Notes: generated from the sequence alone by a model not told the origin. A stretch of DNA of 28,975 bases from an uncultured Ellagibacter sp. (GCA_934654815.1 CAKUGU010000030.1:1-28975), one strand, 5' to 3'; shown: positions 7,924-15,374, numbered from the stretch's first letter. Numbers and translations: made by a program.

Positions 7924-9189
7924 TTATACGCGCGTGCCCTCCTTCTTGGACGTGCTCCGCCCGATCAGCACCACCGTGACGATCGTGAGCGCCATGAGCA
8001 TGATGACGCCAACGAACATGGGCATGTAGCTGTTCGTCGCATCGATAACGGTGCCCCAGATGAGCGCCGCGACGGCGTTGGACACACTCGCCACCATGGA
8101 CACCTTCGCGTAGATCGGCGCGTAGTCGCGGTTCCCGAAGGCACGGCGCGTGAACAGCGGCATCATGACGTTCGTGATGCCATAGTAGCAGCCGAAGAAC
8201 AGTGCTGCTGCGTAGTACGCGGGCGCGCTCTCGGCGCAAAGGGCGAACAGCGCCACGCCGACGATACCGAGCACGAGCGTGACAACCGTCGCCGCCTGGG
8301 GATGCTTCTCTCCTACCGCACCCAAGGCGAGCTTGGAGACGGTCTGGCCAGCCATGGCGACGCTCGACGCCGTCGCACCCAGAAGCGGAAGGGCCGCGCC
8401 CACCGCGAGCGTGGTCGCGTAGCTGGGAATCATGAAGTAGACGTACATGCCGATGTTGAGGAAGAAGCACATGGCGCAAATGAGGAAGAACACCGGCATC
8501 TTGTACGCCTTGGAAGCGGGAACGCCCTCTTCGGAGGCCGAGTCGCCCACCGCCGAGCCGTCAGCGTCACCGGCCACGTAGCCGACCGGCTGCAGCCCCA
8601 AATCTTCCGGGCGGCTGCGCACCATGAGCAACGTGACGGGAAGCGTGACGGCGGAAAGCACGGCGAACACGAGGTAAGTCGCGCTCCACCCGATCGAGTT
8701 GATGAGCGCGCCGCCGACGCTCGACCAGACCACGCCGCCGACGCCGGTGAACGCCATCGCGAGGCCGAGCATGGCGCCGGCGCCCTTGGAGAACCAGCGG
8801 TTGATGAGCGTCGAAGGGGCCAGGAACAGAAGCATCGCGATGGCGACGCCCATGGCGAACGCCGCCACGTAGAACTGCCACAGCGCGGTCATCTGGGAAA
8901 GCCACACGAAGGCAACGGTCACGATGGCGACCGCGCCGGTAAGGCAGATGCGGGCGTCGAACTTGTTGAGCAGCTTACCCAGAACAGGGAGCGTCACCAA
9001 GGCGGCGACCCAGATGAATGTCGTGTAATAGCTCAGCATGCCCTTTTCCACCCCGAGGTCGCCCGAAAGGCTCGGGTAGAAGATGCCGGCACAGCTCAGC
9101 CCCAAAGACAAAGGGATGAAACTCGTGATAACCATGGCGGCCACCACCAGATGGCCGAAGTGGATTCCCTTTTTGCCTTTTTCGCTCAT
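7924..9189 (-). CDS. MFS transporter
   Basis: A 421-residue integral membrane protein with about 12 hydrophobic segments in two halves. They are split by a hydrophilic, Gly/Ser/Glu-rich loop around residues 205-235. The N-terminal half carries typical MFS features, such as GKLLNKFDAR after the second helix and the FTGVGGVVWS helix motif. It resembles oxalate/formate-antiporter-like carriers used for carboxylate or aromatic-acid exchange; the substrate is unknown. The start ATG 9189 (MSEKGKKG) follows GGAAGGA. It is the last gene of the LysR-molybdoenzyme cluster, so it most likely imports the substrate or exports the product of that pathway. Its stop lies 53 bases from the 186-bp element. Confidence 0.88.
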   Translation of the reverse strand: MSEKGKKGIHFGHLVVAAMVITSFIPLSLGLSCAGIFYPSLSGDLGVEKGMLSYYTTFIWVAALVTLPVLGKLLNKFDARICLTGAVAIVTVAFVWLSQMTALWQFYVAAFAMGVAIAMLLFLAPSTLINRWFSKGAGAMLGLAMAFTGVGGVVWSSVGGALINSIGWSATYLVFAVLSAVTLPVTLLMVRSRPEDLGLQPVGYVAGDADGSAVGDSASEEGVPASKAYKMPVFFLICAMCFFLNIGMYVYFMIPSYATTLAVGAALPLLGATASSVAMAGQTVSKLALGAVGEKHPQAATVVTLVLGIVGVALFALCAESAPAYYAAALFFGCYYGITNVMMPLFTRRAFGNRDYAPIYAKVSMVASVSNAVAALIWGTVIDATNSYMPMFVGVIMLMALTIVTVVLIGRSTSKKEGTRV

Positions 9190-9221
9190 GCTCTTCCTTC
9201 CCATACAAATCACAGCAGCAA

Positions 9222-9256
9222 GCGCCGGGCCGGGGATTCGCCCCCGGGTCCGGCGC
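9222..9256 (-). other. Intercistronic stem-loop between hydrolase and MFS genes
   Basis: Arms beginning gcgccgg (9222-9228) and ccggcgc (9250-9256) extend inward through further G:C pairs and one G:U, with a single bulge, to an attcg loop. No T-run follows on the minus strand, so it more likely affects mRNA processing or relative expression within the operon than ending it. It may still cause partial termination before the MFS gene. Confidence 0.5.
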
Positions 9257-9278
9257 AAACGTTCGATTTCGCCAACCG

Positions 9279-10118
9279 CTATTTGACGATATAGTGCAGG
9301 CTCATGCCGGGTTCACCGACCGTCTCGAAGCGATCGCCCAGCGTGACATCGTGAGTCAGCACGACCTTGTTCACATCCCCGTCGACGCGATCGAGGATCC
9401 AGCGATACGCCTCGATCACATTATGCGCCGAGCCGCTGCGCCCCAGGATCGGGACGAGGCAGCCCTTGAAACCCTCGTGCCCAACGAGGTTGGCGGGACG
9501 GCAGGCGACGTCGCCGGCGATGATGTACTCGCCCTCGTCGGTCTTCACGACGACCAGCTGCTCGACCACGGAGTGGCACTCGTAGACGCAATGGATGTTG
9601 ATGCTGGGTAGAAGGTTGATCACATCGCCGTTGAGCAGCGTGATCTTGCCCTCGTCGACCATCTTGCGGATCTCGGGGTAGTCGGGCGGATAGGTCGCCG
9701 GCAGGGTGATCTGCGCATAGCTTTCGTCGGCGACCATGCGCTCCCATTCCTCGAACTCATGCTGTTGCATGTAGATGTGGGCGTTGGGGAAGCGACCGAT
9801 CGCCCCGATATGGTCGATATGGGCATGCGTGATGATGATCGTGTCGATGTCCTCGTAGGAGAGCCCCGCCATCTCAAGGCCCTTCGTGGTGCCGTTGATG
9901 TTCTGGCCGAAGTTCTTCCACAGCTTGTCCTTCGCCTCGTCATCGGTGTCGATGCCGGTGTCGACCAAGATCTTGTGGCCATGCCCCTCGAGGTAGGTGA
10001 AGGAATGGATGTTATTCTCCGTCTGGCCAGGAGCGGGGTTACCAATCTCCGCGCCGTAGAGCATCTCGGTTCCCCACGGGCCGATGCCATATTCGATGTT
10101 AGTGATCTTGTAGGTCAT
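9279..10118 (-). CDS. Metallo-beta-lactamase-fold hydrolase (lactonase-like)
   Basis: A 279-residue soluble metal hydrolase with the full MBL ligand set: T-H98-A-H100-I-D102-H103, H182, D203 in IIAGDVAC, and H256 in LTHD. The overall arrangement is closest to the N-acyl-homoserine-lactonase-like subgroup, which opens lactone rings with a dinuclear zinc site. Other MBL proteins cut thioesters or other esters, so the true substrate is open. There is no signal peptide, so it acts in the cytoplasm. AGGAG lies about eight bases before ATG 10118. Its place between a membrane protein and an MFS carrier, in a cluster led by a molybdoenzyme, suggests it hydrolyses the substrate or an intermediate of the same pathway rather than a quorum signal. 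Confidence 0.85.
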   Translation of the reverse strand: MTYKITNIEYGIGPWGTEMLYGAEIGNPAPGQTENNIHSFTYLEGHGHKILVDTGIDTDDEAKDKLWKNFGQNINGTTKGLEMAGLSYEDIDTIIITHAHIDHIGAIGRFPNAHIYMQQHEFEEWERMVADESYAQITLPATYPPDYPEIRKMVDEGKITLLNGDVINLLPSINIHCVYECHSVVEQLVVVKTDEGEYIIAGDVACRPANLVGHEGFKGCLVPILGRSGSAHNVIEAYRWILDRVDGDVNKVVLTHDVTLGDRFETVGEPGMSLHYIVK

Positions 10119-10142
10119 CTTCTGACTCCTAACGTTTTCGCA

Positions 10143-10165
10143 GGGCCGGCCTTCCAGGCCAACCC
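10143..10165 (-). other. Intercistronic stem-loop between DUF1097 and hydrolase genes
   Basis: Arms gggccggcc (10143-10151) and ggccaaccc (10157-10165) pair over nine positions, with two G:U pairs, around ttcca. No T-run follows. It is a second stem-loop of the kind seen at 9222-9256, placed just upstream of the hydrolase ribosome site. Confidence 0.4.
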
Positions 10166-10215
10166 TCCCCTAAAAGCCAAGTCGCATGCTGCGCCCGAGA
10201 TGGGACGCCGCGGCT

Positions 10216-10776
10216 TTACGCCTGCTGCTCCTTGTCCATACCAGTGATCTTCGCGGCGATCTTGCCAGACTGCGCCATGAGCGTTGCGGTAACGACGCCG
10301 ATGAAAAGGCTCACCCCAACGGTGATGTACGGGGTCATGTCGACCGCATCGGTCGCGGAAGCGAACACGGCGATCATTCCGACAAAGGCCATGGGGCAGA
10401 ACCCGATGGCCGGCTTGAGCCCGCCGGAGACGAACACCGTCGCGATCCCCTGGACGAGGAAGGTGGTTAGCGCCGTGAAGATGCCGAACGACAGAGGTAA
10501 CCCCATGCTCGCGGCCGTATTACCGACGAAGAAGAAGCACAGCCAGCCGCCGGCGACCATGCCGAGAAGCAGATTGACCCAGTGGATGGGCACTTGCTTC
10601 CACTCACCGCCGGCCATGAAGACGACGGGGATGATGATGAAGCACGCCCAGTAGAACGGTGTCTGGACCAGCCCCAGGCCGGCGGGCCCGATGAAGGCAT
10701 AGACGCCGATGACGACGCCCGCGATGATTCCCACGAGTGCGGCGTGGATGATGTTGGTGAGCACGAGCTTGTTCAT
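10216..10776 (-). CDS. DUF1097 family membrane protein
   Basis: A 186-residue, very hydrophobic protein with about five to six membrane helices. Examples are IIHAALVGIIAGVVIGVYAF near the start and YITVGVSLFIGVVTATLMA near the end. It has the small-residue-rich helices and conserved W/G positions of DUF1097, a family of inner-membrane proteins without a proven function. The start ATG 10776 has GAGAGGA about nine bases before it. It lies between the small cysteine-rich gene and the MBL hydrolase on the same strand. A role in permeation of a small molecule, or as a membrane partner of the cluster's enzymes, is an inference from that context only. Confidence 0.8.
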   Translation of the reverse strand: MNKLVLTNIIHAALVGIIAGVVIGVYAFIGPAGLGLVQTPFYWACFIIIPVVFMAGGEWKQVPIHWVNLLLGMVAGGWLCFFFVGNTAASMGLPLSFGIFTALTTFLVQGIATVFVSGGLKPAIGFCPMAFVGMIAVFASATDAVDMTPYITVGVSLFIGVVTATLMAQSGKIAAKITGMDKEQQA

Positions 10777-10825
10777 TGAGGTTTCCTCTCCTTTTTCTCT
10801 GTGACTTGCCGCGGGGCCTTTCCCC

Positions 10826-10999
10826 TCACCCGCGCGGCCGTTGCGAGACGCCCGCCGCCTTGGGCAGAGGCGCGCCGCACCCGCAGCACCTGGCAACGTC
10901 CGGATCGTTGTCGGTTCCGCAGATGGGACAGCGCCCCGGCCTCAAGGCAGGCCGCACGTCCCCCGAGCATTTGCCGCAGCCTATGCAGGTCTGGCACAT
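10826..10999 (-). CDS. 57-residue cysteine-rich protein (Fe-S or zinc ribbon), small gene
   Basis: A short frame beginning MCQTCIGCGKCSGDVRP and ending at TGA 10826-10828. Cysteines 2, 5, 8 and 11 form C-x2-C-x2-C-x2-C, the spacing of a 4Fe-4S ferredoxin cluster without the usual following proline. The second half has CPICG (24-28) and CCGCGAPLPK (38-47), a treble-clef zinc-ribbon pattern. Ten cysteines in 57 residues, with all pairs in the correct frame, argue strongly for a real gene. ATG 10999 lies 11 bases after the stop of the 4Fe-4S subunit, so translational coupling is likely, although the ribosome site is poor. It could carry electrons for the molybdoenzyme or act as a maturation or regulatory factor; no direct evidence chooses. 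Confidence 0.72.
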   Translation of the reverse strand: MCQTCIGCGKCSGDVRPALRPGRCPICGTDNDPDVARCCGCGAPLPKAAGVSQRPRG

Positions 11000-11010
11000 G
11001 GCGTGCAGGC

Positions 11011-11352
11011 CTACAGGGCGTAGAGCACTTGTTTGGGCTTGGACGCAAGCTTCTTCGAAAGCTCTTCCAAGTCCCCGTACGTCAAAACATGCGCTTGGCA
11101 GTGCTTGACGCAGGTGGGCTCATCGTTGCCCGCCGCGCGGCGGGCGGCGCACTGGTCGCACAGATCGGTGAAGACAGGCATGAAGATGTCACACGCCTTG
11201 TCCTTGCCGATCCAGTACAGCCCTTCCTCGTGCACCTTGACGCCGCAGTGGCCCTGCGGGAAGTGCTTGTGGCTCAGTTCGACCGAGCATGCGACCTCGC
11301 AGCTGTGGCAGCCTGAACACCACTCGTAATCGACGAGAATTCCCTTCGGCAT
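11011..11352 (-). CDS. Small 4Fe-4S electron-transfer subunit of the molybdoenzyme
   Basis: A 113-residue ferredoxin-like protein of the DmsB/NrfC type. Motif one is C12-x2-C15-x2-C18-x3-C22 (CSGCHSCEVAC). Motif two is C65-x2-C68-x12-C81-x3-C85 (CDQC...CVKHC). Together these supply two [4Fe-4S] clusters; C54 is extra. Typical DmsB chains are about 200 residues with four clusters, so this is a reduced form. It has no signal sequence or membrane helix. AAGGAG precedes ATG 11352 within the end of the molybdoenzyme gene, with only three bases between the two genes, so they are co-translated. It is expected to pass electrons to or from the molybdopterin subunit in the cytoplasm. Confidence 0.9.
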   Translation of the reverse strand: MPKGILVDYEWCSGCHSCEVACSVELSHKHFPQGHCGVKVHEEGLYWIGKDKACDIFMPVFTDLCDQCAARRAAGNDEPTCVKHCQAHVLTYGDLEELSKKLASKPKQVLYAL

Positions 11353-11355
11353 GGT

Positions 11356-13968
11356 CTACTCCTTCTGTTGTGCCGCCGCGTACAGCGCAGCGAGCTCTTC
11401 GCGAGCCGCCTGACGCTCGGCTTCCTTCTCGGCCTCGATTTCGCGAGCGCGCTCGCCGAGGCGCCCGCCGTCGATGGTGTACAGCTCGGGCGCCGCCTTG
11501 ATCTCCTTCGACGCGTTGTAGGGGTGCGTCGTGGCGGCCGCGAGTACGTCCTTCGAGACGTTCTCCTTTTTCACGACGGCCTCGGGGTCGCTTGTGCAGA
11601 CGCCGTTCGCCGCCACCTGGCCGGGTTCATGGCCGAGCGGGTTGTCCTTCGTGTTGAAGTCGCCCTCCTCGCATTTGTAGACGCGGCAGAGAACGGTCTT
11701 GTAGTTCGAGCCGAACCCGGACTTGCCGGGGTCGAACGTCAGCAGCTGGTTGATGTTGAAGTCCCACATGCCGCTGAAGCCGCCCTCTTCGTACTTCCCG
11801 CTTTCCGGCAGCCACCAACCGTGATCGGTGGAGCAGTAGCGGGGATCGAGGCCCTCGCAGAACTCGACTTTGCGCTTGGCGCGGCCGCGATGGTTCTCGA
11901 CCCATACCCAATCACCCTCGGCGATGCCGTACTTCTCCGCCGTGGCGGGGTTGAGCTGGAGAATCGGGTCGGGACGATAGCTTCGAAGCTTCGGGACCTG
12001 ACGATGCTCCGAGTGGAACAGCGTCCAGTTGCGCGCGCCCGTCGTCAGGATGAGCGGGTAGTCCTCGTACATGTCGGGGTCGGCGACGGGGCCCGGCGTC
12101 GGTTCCTCGAAGCTCGGGACGGGGTCCATCCCCACCTGGTTGAAGTACGTGGACCACAACTCGATGCGGCCGGTCGCGGTTTGGAAGCCCACGTTGCCGT
12201 CGGCGCGCAAGAGGCCCTTCTCGTACTTCTTGTACTCGAAGTCGAGGTAGGTCGGGGCGTTCGCGCGCAGGTTCTCGAAGCTCATGCCCATACCGGAGAG
12301 GATCTCGGAGTACATGTCCTCCTCGGTTTCCCACGGGTAGAAGTCCGGGCAGATGCGCTTGCCGAGCTCCCAGTTGATGACCATGTCGGACTTGCATTCG
12401 CCCACTTGAACGGCTTTGTTGATGGTCTCGCCGCGTTGCACACCGTCGCCGATGCGGATGCCGTTGCGCTCCGCGTACGTGCACGCGGGGAGCACGACAT
12501 CGGCGAGGGCCTGCACCGTCGGAGTCATGTAGAGATCGACGCTCACGATGAACTCGAGCTTGTTGAGCGCGTTGTAGGTGCGGCGCGTGTCGGGTGAGGA
12601 GTTGATGAGGGGGTTGGTGGTCTGCAGCCACGCCGCCTTCATCGGGTAGTCGTTGCCGTTCTCGTCTTTGCCCGTCTCGAGCGCCTCGATGGCGACGTCG
12701 GTCGAGGCGTTCTTGAAGCCGTACTTGTACAGCGGGTACTTGCTGATGCCGAGACGCTTGTCCCACTGTTCCTGGGGCATGTTCTCCCCTCCCCAGCCAT
12801 TGTAGTAGGCCAGGATGGAGGGAGGAGAGATCATGCCGCCGGGAACGTCGACGTCGCCGGTGATCTGGAACAGCGCGGAAAGCGCCTGGCAGGAGGGGAT
12901 GGCTTCCTTGCACATGTCGGTCGCGACGCCCCATTGCATGATCCAGCTGTCAGCGGCCGCCATCATGCGGGCGGCTTTCGCGATCTTTTCGGAATCGACC
13001 CAGGTGATCTCCGCGGTCTTCTCGAGCGTGTAGGGCTCGACCGCCTCGGCAAGCTGTTCGAAGCCGTAGCACCACTTGTCGACGAAATCGTGGTCGTAGA
13101 GGTCCTCCTTGATCATGACGCGCAGCATGCCCATGGCGAGCGCGGCGTCGGTGCCTGGGCGCAGCGGCAGGTGCAGCTCCGCCTTCGTACCGAGCCACGT
13201 CATCTTGGGATCGACCGAGATGAGCTTCGATCCGCGCTTCAAGCAGTCGGTTACCCAGTGGCCGTACAGGCCGTCGGAGTTCGACACGACGGGGTTGTTG
13301 CCCCAAAGGACGATGAGCTCGGGGCGCTTCCAGCGGGGATCGTCGTAACGATCACGGAACTGCTGGGAGTAGTCGCCGACCCAGAACGAGCCGCTCGTGC
13401 ACGTGGATGCGGCGATACGCGGAACGAAGCACGCGCAGCCGGACAGGCCGAAGATGACGTTAGGGCTGCCGAAGGACCAGGCGAGGTGGCTGATCCACGG
13501 CGCGATGTCGCGGCCGGTGCCCTTCCAGAAACTCACGGACTCGGCGCCGTAGTTTTCTTTGTAGTAGAGGAATTTCTCCGCAATAAGGTCGTAGGCCTCG
13601 TCCCACGTGATGCGCTCCCACGCATCTTTGCCGCGATCTTCGCGGGCGCGCTTCATGGGGTAGAGCAAGCGGTCCTTGTTGTAGACGGACTCGATCATGT
13701 CGAGGCATCTCGGGCACAACCTGCCCTTGTTGAACGGATTCTCGGGATCGCCTTCCACCTTGACGAGCTTGCCGTTTTTGTCGGTGTAGAGCAGGATGCC
13801 GCATCCCAAATGGCAACCGGGGCCCGACCACGCGCTCGTCCTCGTTACCGTGAGATCGCCCTCCTGGTAACGCCATGGCTTTTCGTGCTCGACGTATTCG
13901 TACTTGCTGGGCTTTTCGAACGCGTCACCATCGAGCAGCTCGGGATACTTCTCCTCGAATTCGGCCAT
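11356..13968 (-). CDS. Molybdopterin-dependent oxidoreductase, catalytic subunit (DMSO reductase family)
   Basis: An 870-residue catalytic subunit expected to bind bis-MGD molybdenum (or tungsten) and one [4Fe-4S] cluster. The cluster ligands are probably C52 and C56 (GCHLGCGILL) with C85 and C88 (RLCPRC). This differs from the usual three-cysteine N-terminal group. Family landmarks follow: RITWDEAYDLIAEKF, VLWGNNPVVSNSDG, ADVVLPACTYAERNG, and a C-terminal cofactor domain from about residue 630 (LILTTGARNW...LNPATAEKYGIAEGDWVWVE). There is no twin-arginine signal, so the enzyme is cytoplasmic, unlike exported DMSO or TMAO reductases. Soluble relatives include acetylene hydratase, pyrogallol transhydroxylase and Eggerthellaceae catechol dehydroxylases, but I cannot assign the substrate. 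GAGAGGAGAGG precedes ATG 13968. It is the first structural gene behind the LysR regulator. Confidence 0.92.
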   Translation of the reverse strand: MAEFEEKYPELLDGDAFEKPSKYEYVEHEKPWRYQEGDLTVTRTSAWSGPGCHLGCGILLYTDKNGKLVKVEGDPENPFNKGRLCPRCLDMIESVYNKDRLLYPMKRAREDRGKDAWERITWDEAYDLIAEKFLYYKENYGAESVSFWKGTGRDIAPWISHLAWSFGSPNVIFGLSGCACFVPRIAASTCTSGSFWVGDYSQQFRDRYDDPRWKRPELIVLWGNNPVVSNSDGLYGHWVTDCLKRGSKLISVDPKMTWLGTKAELHLPLRPGTDAALAMGMLRVMIKEDLYDHDFVDKWCYGFEQLAEAVEPYTLEKTAEITWVDSEKIAKAARMMAAADSWIMQWGVATDMCKEAIPSCQALSALFQITGDVDVPGGMISPPSILAYYNGWGGENMPQEQWDKRLGISKYPLYKYGFKNASTDVAIEALETGKDENGNDYPMKAAWLQTTNPLINSSPDTRRTYNALNKLEFIVSVDLYMTPTVQALADVVLPACTYAERNGIRIGDGVQRGETINKAVQVGECKSDMVINWELGKRICPDFYPWETEEDMYSEILSGMGMSFENLRANAPTYLDFEYKKYEKGLLRADGNVGFQTATGRIELWSTYFNQVGMDPVPSFEEPTPGPVADPDMYEDYPLILTTGARNWTLFHSEHRQVPKLRSYRPDPILQLNPATAEKYGIAEGDWVWVENHRGRAKRKVEFCEGLDPRYCSTDHGWWLPESGKYEEGGFSGMWDFNINQLLTFDPGKSGFGSNYKTVLCRVYKCEEGDFNTKDNPLGHEPGQVAANGVCTSDPEAVVKKENVSKDVLAAATTHPYNASKEIKAAPELYTIDGGRLGERAREIEAEKEAERQAAREELAALYAAAQQKE

Positions 13969-14055
13969 GCTTCCTCTCCTCTCATAAGCCGTTTTCTCGT
14001 CAAGGAGAGTCTATGCGCGACGCGATGAGGCGCGTTTGTCACGATCCGCAGCGAG

Positions 14056-14072
14056 GTTTCCAGTCTGGAAAC
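14056..14072. promoter_or_regulatory. Palindrome upstream of the molybdoenzyme gene, candidate LysR operator
   Basis: The sequence gtttccagtctggaaac is a perfect 8-bp inverted repeat around one base. It contains the T-N11-A form typical of LysR-type regulator sites. It lies four bases past the LysR stop and 88 bases upstream of the molybdoenzyme ATG, a normal distance for an activator site. The link to this regulator is inferred from position. I see no convincing -35/-10 pair in the remaining 80 bases. Confidence 0.5.
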
Positions 14073-14076
14073 AACC

Positions 14077-15000
14077 TTATTCCCCGCCGCCCACCACGGC
14101 TTTCCAGCCTTCCATGCTCTTCTCGCTCGCCGCCGCGGCGGACTTGGCGACCTCGATGAGCTCGGAGTCGGTGAGGCGCAGCCAACGCGCGGTGACGTCG
14201 TAGGAGGTGTCGATGCCGTCGATGGGGAGGAAGACGAGCTCCCTGCGGAAGATGTCGGCGTTGTGCCCCGAGCTGAACCCGATGCAGTCGCCCTCGGCGA
14301 GCCGGAACGCCAGCGTCTCGATGTCCTTGTAACGGTAGACAACGCTGCCCGACCCCGCCGCGCGGACGATCCGTTCGCATCGCTCGACGTAGCCGGGATA
14401 GGCGACGATATCGGGCAGGATGAAAGGCTGGCCCGAAAGGTCGGCCAAGGTAAGACCGTCCCTGTCGGCGTAGGGGTGCCCCTTCCCGACGACCGCGTAG
14501 ATGCGGTCCGTGTAGATGCGCACGTTGTCGCAGGCCAAGTCAGCCTCCGGGTCGAGTTCCATGTCGAGCAGGACGTCGATGACATGCGAGCGATGAGCCA
14601 CGAGAAGCTCCGCGTATTCCATGCAGGTGAGCTCGAGGTCGATGTTCGGGCAGTTCTTCGAGATATGGTTCGCGAACGTGCTCAGGAAGGGCCGGGCGGC
14701 GCCGCGCAAATACCCCACTCGCAGCACCTTCTTTTCGGAGGAGTTGTCGGGCCTGACGTCTTGGAGCGCCCGATCGTAGTCGTTGAGGACGACGGCAACA
14801 TCCTTGTAGAAGATCGCGCCGCTCCGGGTCAGCTCCACGCCGCGCCGATCGCGTTCGAACAAGCGGACCCCTAGGTCGGCCTCGATGGCAGCGATATGCT
14901 TGCTGAGGACGCTCGTCGAAAGGTAGAAGTGTTTCGCCGTGATGCTGAAGCTCAGCGTTTCCGCAAGATACGAGAACTCGCGAAGATGCTCGATGTTCAT
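14077..15000 (-). CDS. LysR-type transcriptional regulator
   Basis: A 307-residue regulator. Residues 1-60 are the winged helix-turn-helix (MNIEHLREFSYLAETLSFS, then KHIAAIEADLGVRLFERDRR), followed by a linker helix and a periplasmic-binding-protein-like effector domain from about residue 90. The length is normal. AAGGGGG stands about six bases before ATG 15000. Most LysR genes are divergent from their targets, but this one points the same way as the molybdoenzyme cluster and sits directly upstream with a 108-base gap. It probably senses the pathway substrate and activates the downstream genes, perhaps through the palindrome at 14056-14072. The effector is unknown. Confidence 0.92.
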   Translation of the reverse strand: MNIEHLREFSYLAETLSFSITAKHFYLSTSVLSKHIAAIEADLGVRLFERDRRGVELTRSGAIFYKDVAVVLNDYDRALQDVRPDNSSEKKVLRVGYLRGAARPFLSTFANHISKNCPNIDLELTCMEYAELLVAHRSHVIDVLLDMELDPEADLACDNVRIYTDRIYAVVGKGHPYADRDGLTLADLSGQPFILPDIVAYPGYVERCERIVRAAGSGSVVYRYKDIETLAFRLAEGDCIGFSSGHNADIFRRELVFLPIDGIDTSYDVTARWLRLTDSELIEVAKSAAAASEKSMEGWKAVVGGGE

Positions 15001-15027
15001 ATCGACCCCCTTCGAATGGCAGGTCCA

Positions 15028-15065
15028 TTATGCAGCATTCGGAAGGCGAACTCGAGCGCGCCTTC
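15028..15065 (-). promoter_or_regulatory. Possible promoter and operator of the LysR gene
   Basis: CATAAT (minus strand, 15033-15028) is a fair -10 box 28 bases before the LysR start; no good -35 is visible. Just upstream is the inverted repeat gaaggcg-N10-cgccttc (15042-15065), well placed for a regulator to cover the -35 area, for example in autoregulation. This rests on pattern alone. Confidence 0.35.
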
Positions 15066-15108
15066 TTCGGTGGGGCGCAGCCTGCTCCGAAACAGGAAAA
15101 TGAGGGTG

Positions 15109-15294
15109 CGTGTTCGAAAATGACGATTTTTCGCGGCAGATACCTCTTTTGCTCAGGTTTTCGGAAAGGTTACACCCCATATTGATATGATCTGGGGTGT
15201 AACTTTTGCTCATCAATGGATTCGAACCCACATGAGCGCTTGAAAACGCGACAAAAGACCTCTCACGCGCGAAAAATCGAAATTTTGGAACACG
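15109..15294. repeat. 186-bp palindromic element, copy 2
   Basis: Both 27-bp ends (15109-15135 and 15268-15294) are identical, base for base and in the same orientation, to those of the copy at 7686-7871. The central 35-base hairpin (15169-15203, arms gttacacccca/tggggtgtaac) has compensating base changes against copy 1. It lies 33 bases from the left arm and 64 from the right, the mirror of copy 1. The 64-base spacer aligns with that of copy 1 only after reverse complementation, at about 34 of 64 positions by hand. The shared left flank (aaacaggaaaa) is present again. Together with the LysR promoter region this fills most of the gap 15001-15374. The rest holds a small gcccg-cctt-cgggc hairpin and nothing else. 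Confidence 0.75.
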
Positions 15295-15374
15295 ATGAGC
15301 GATTTTTCTCGCGCGGACGGGGTAACAGCCCGCCTTCGGGCGCTCCCGATCCCGGAATCAAGCGCCGCCCTCGC

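Noticed and set aside
7816..9294. A 492-codon plus-strand frame opposite the MFS gene
   Set aside because: Its protein is Arg/His/Glu-rich and non-membrane; the minus-strand frame encodes an obvious 12-helix transporter.
10773..11048. A 91-codon minus-strand frame over the cysteine-rich small gene
   Set aside because: It is Arg-rich with no motif, and its start overlaps the end of the 4Fe-4S gene. The overlapping 57-codon frame carries the regular cysteine pairs.
15204..15267. A ggttcgaatcc string resembling a tRNA T-loop in copy 2 of the 186-bp element
   Set aside because: Beyond two G:C pairs the T-stem does not pair, and there is no anticodon arm, D arm or acceptor stem. Copy 1 has only a partial match at the corresponding place.
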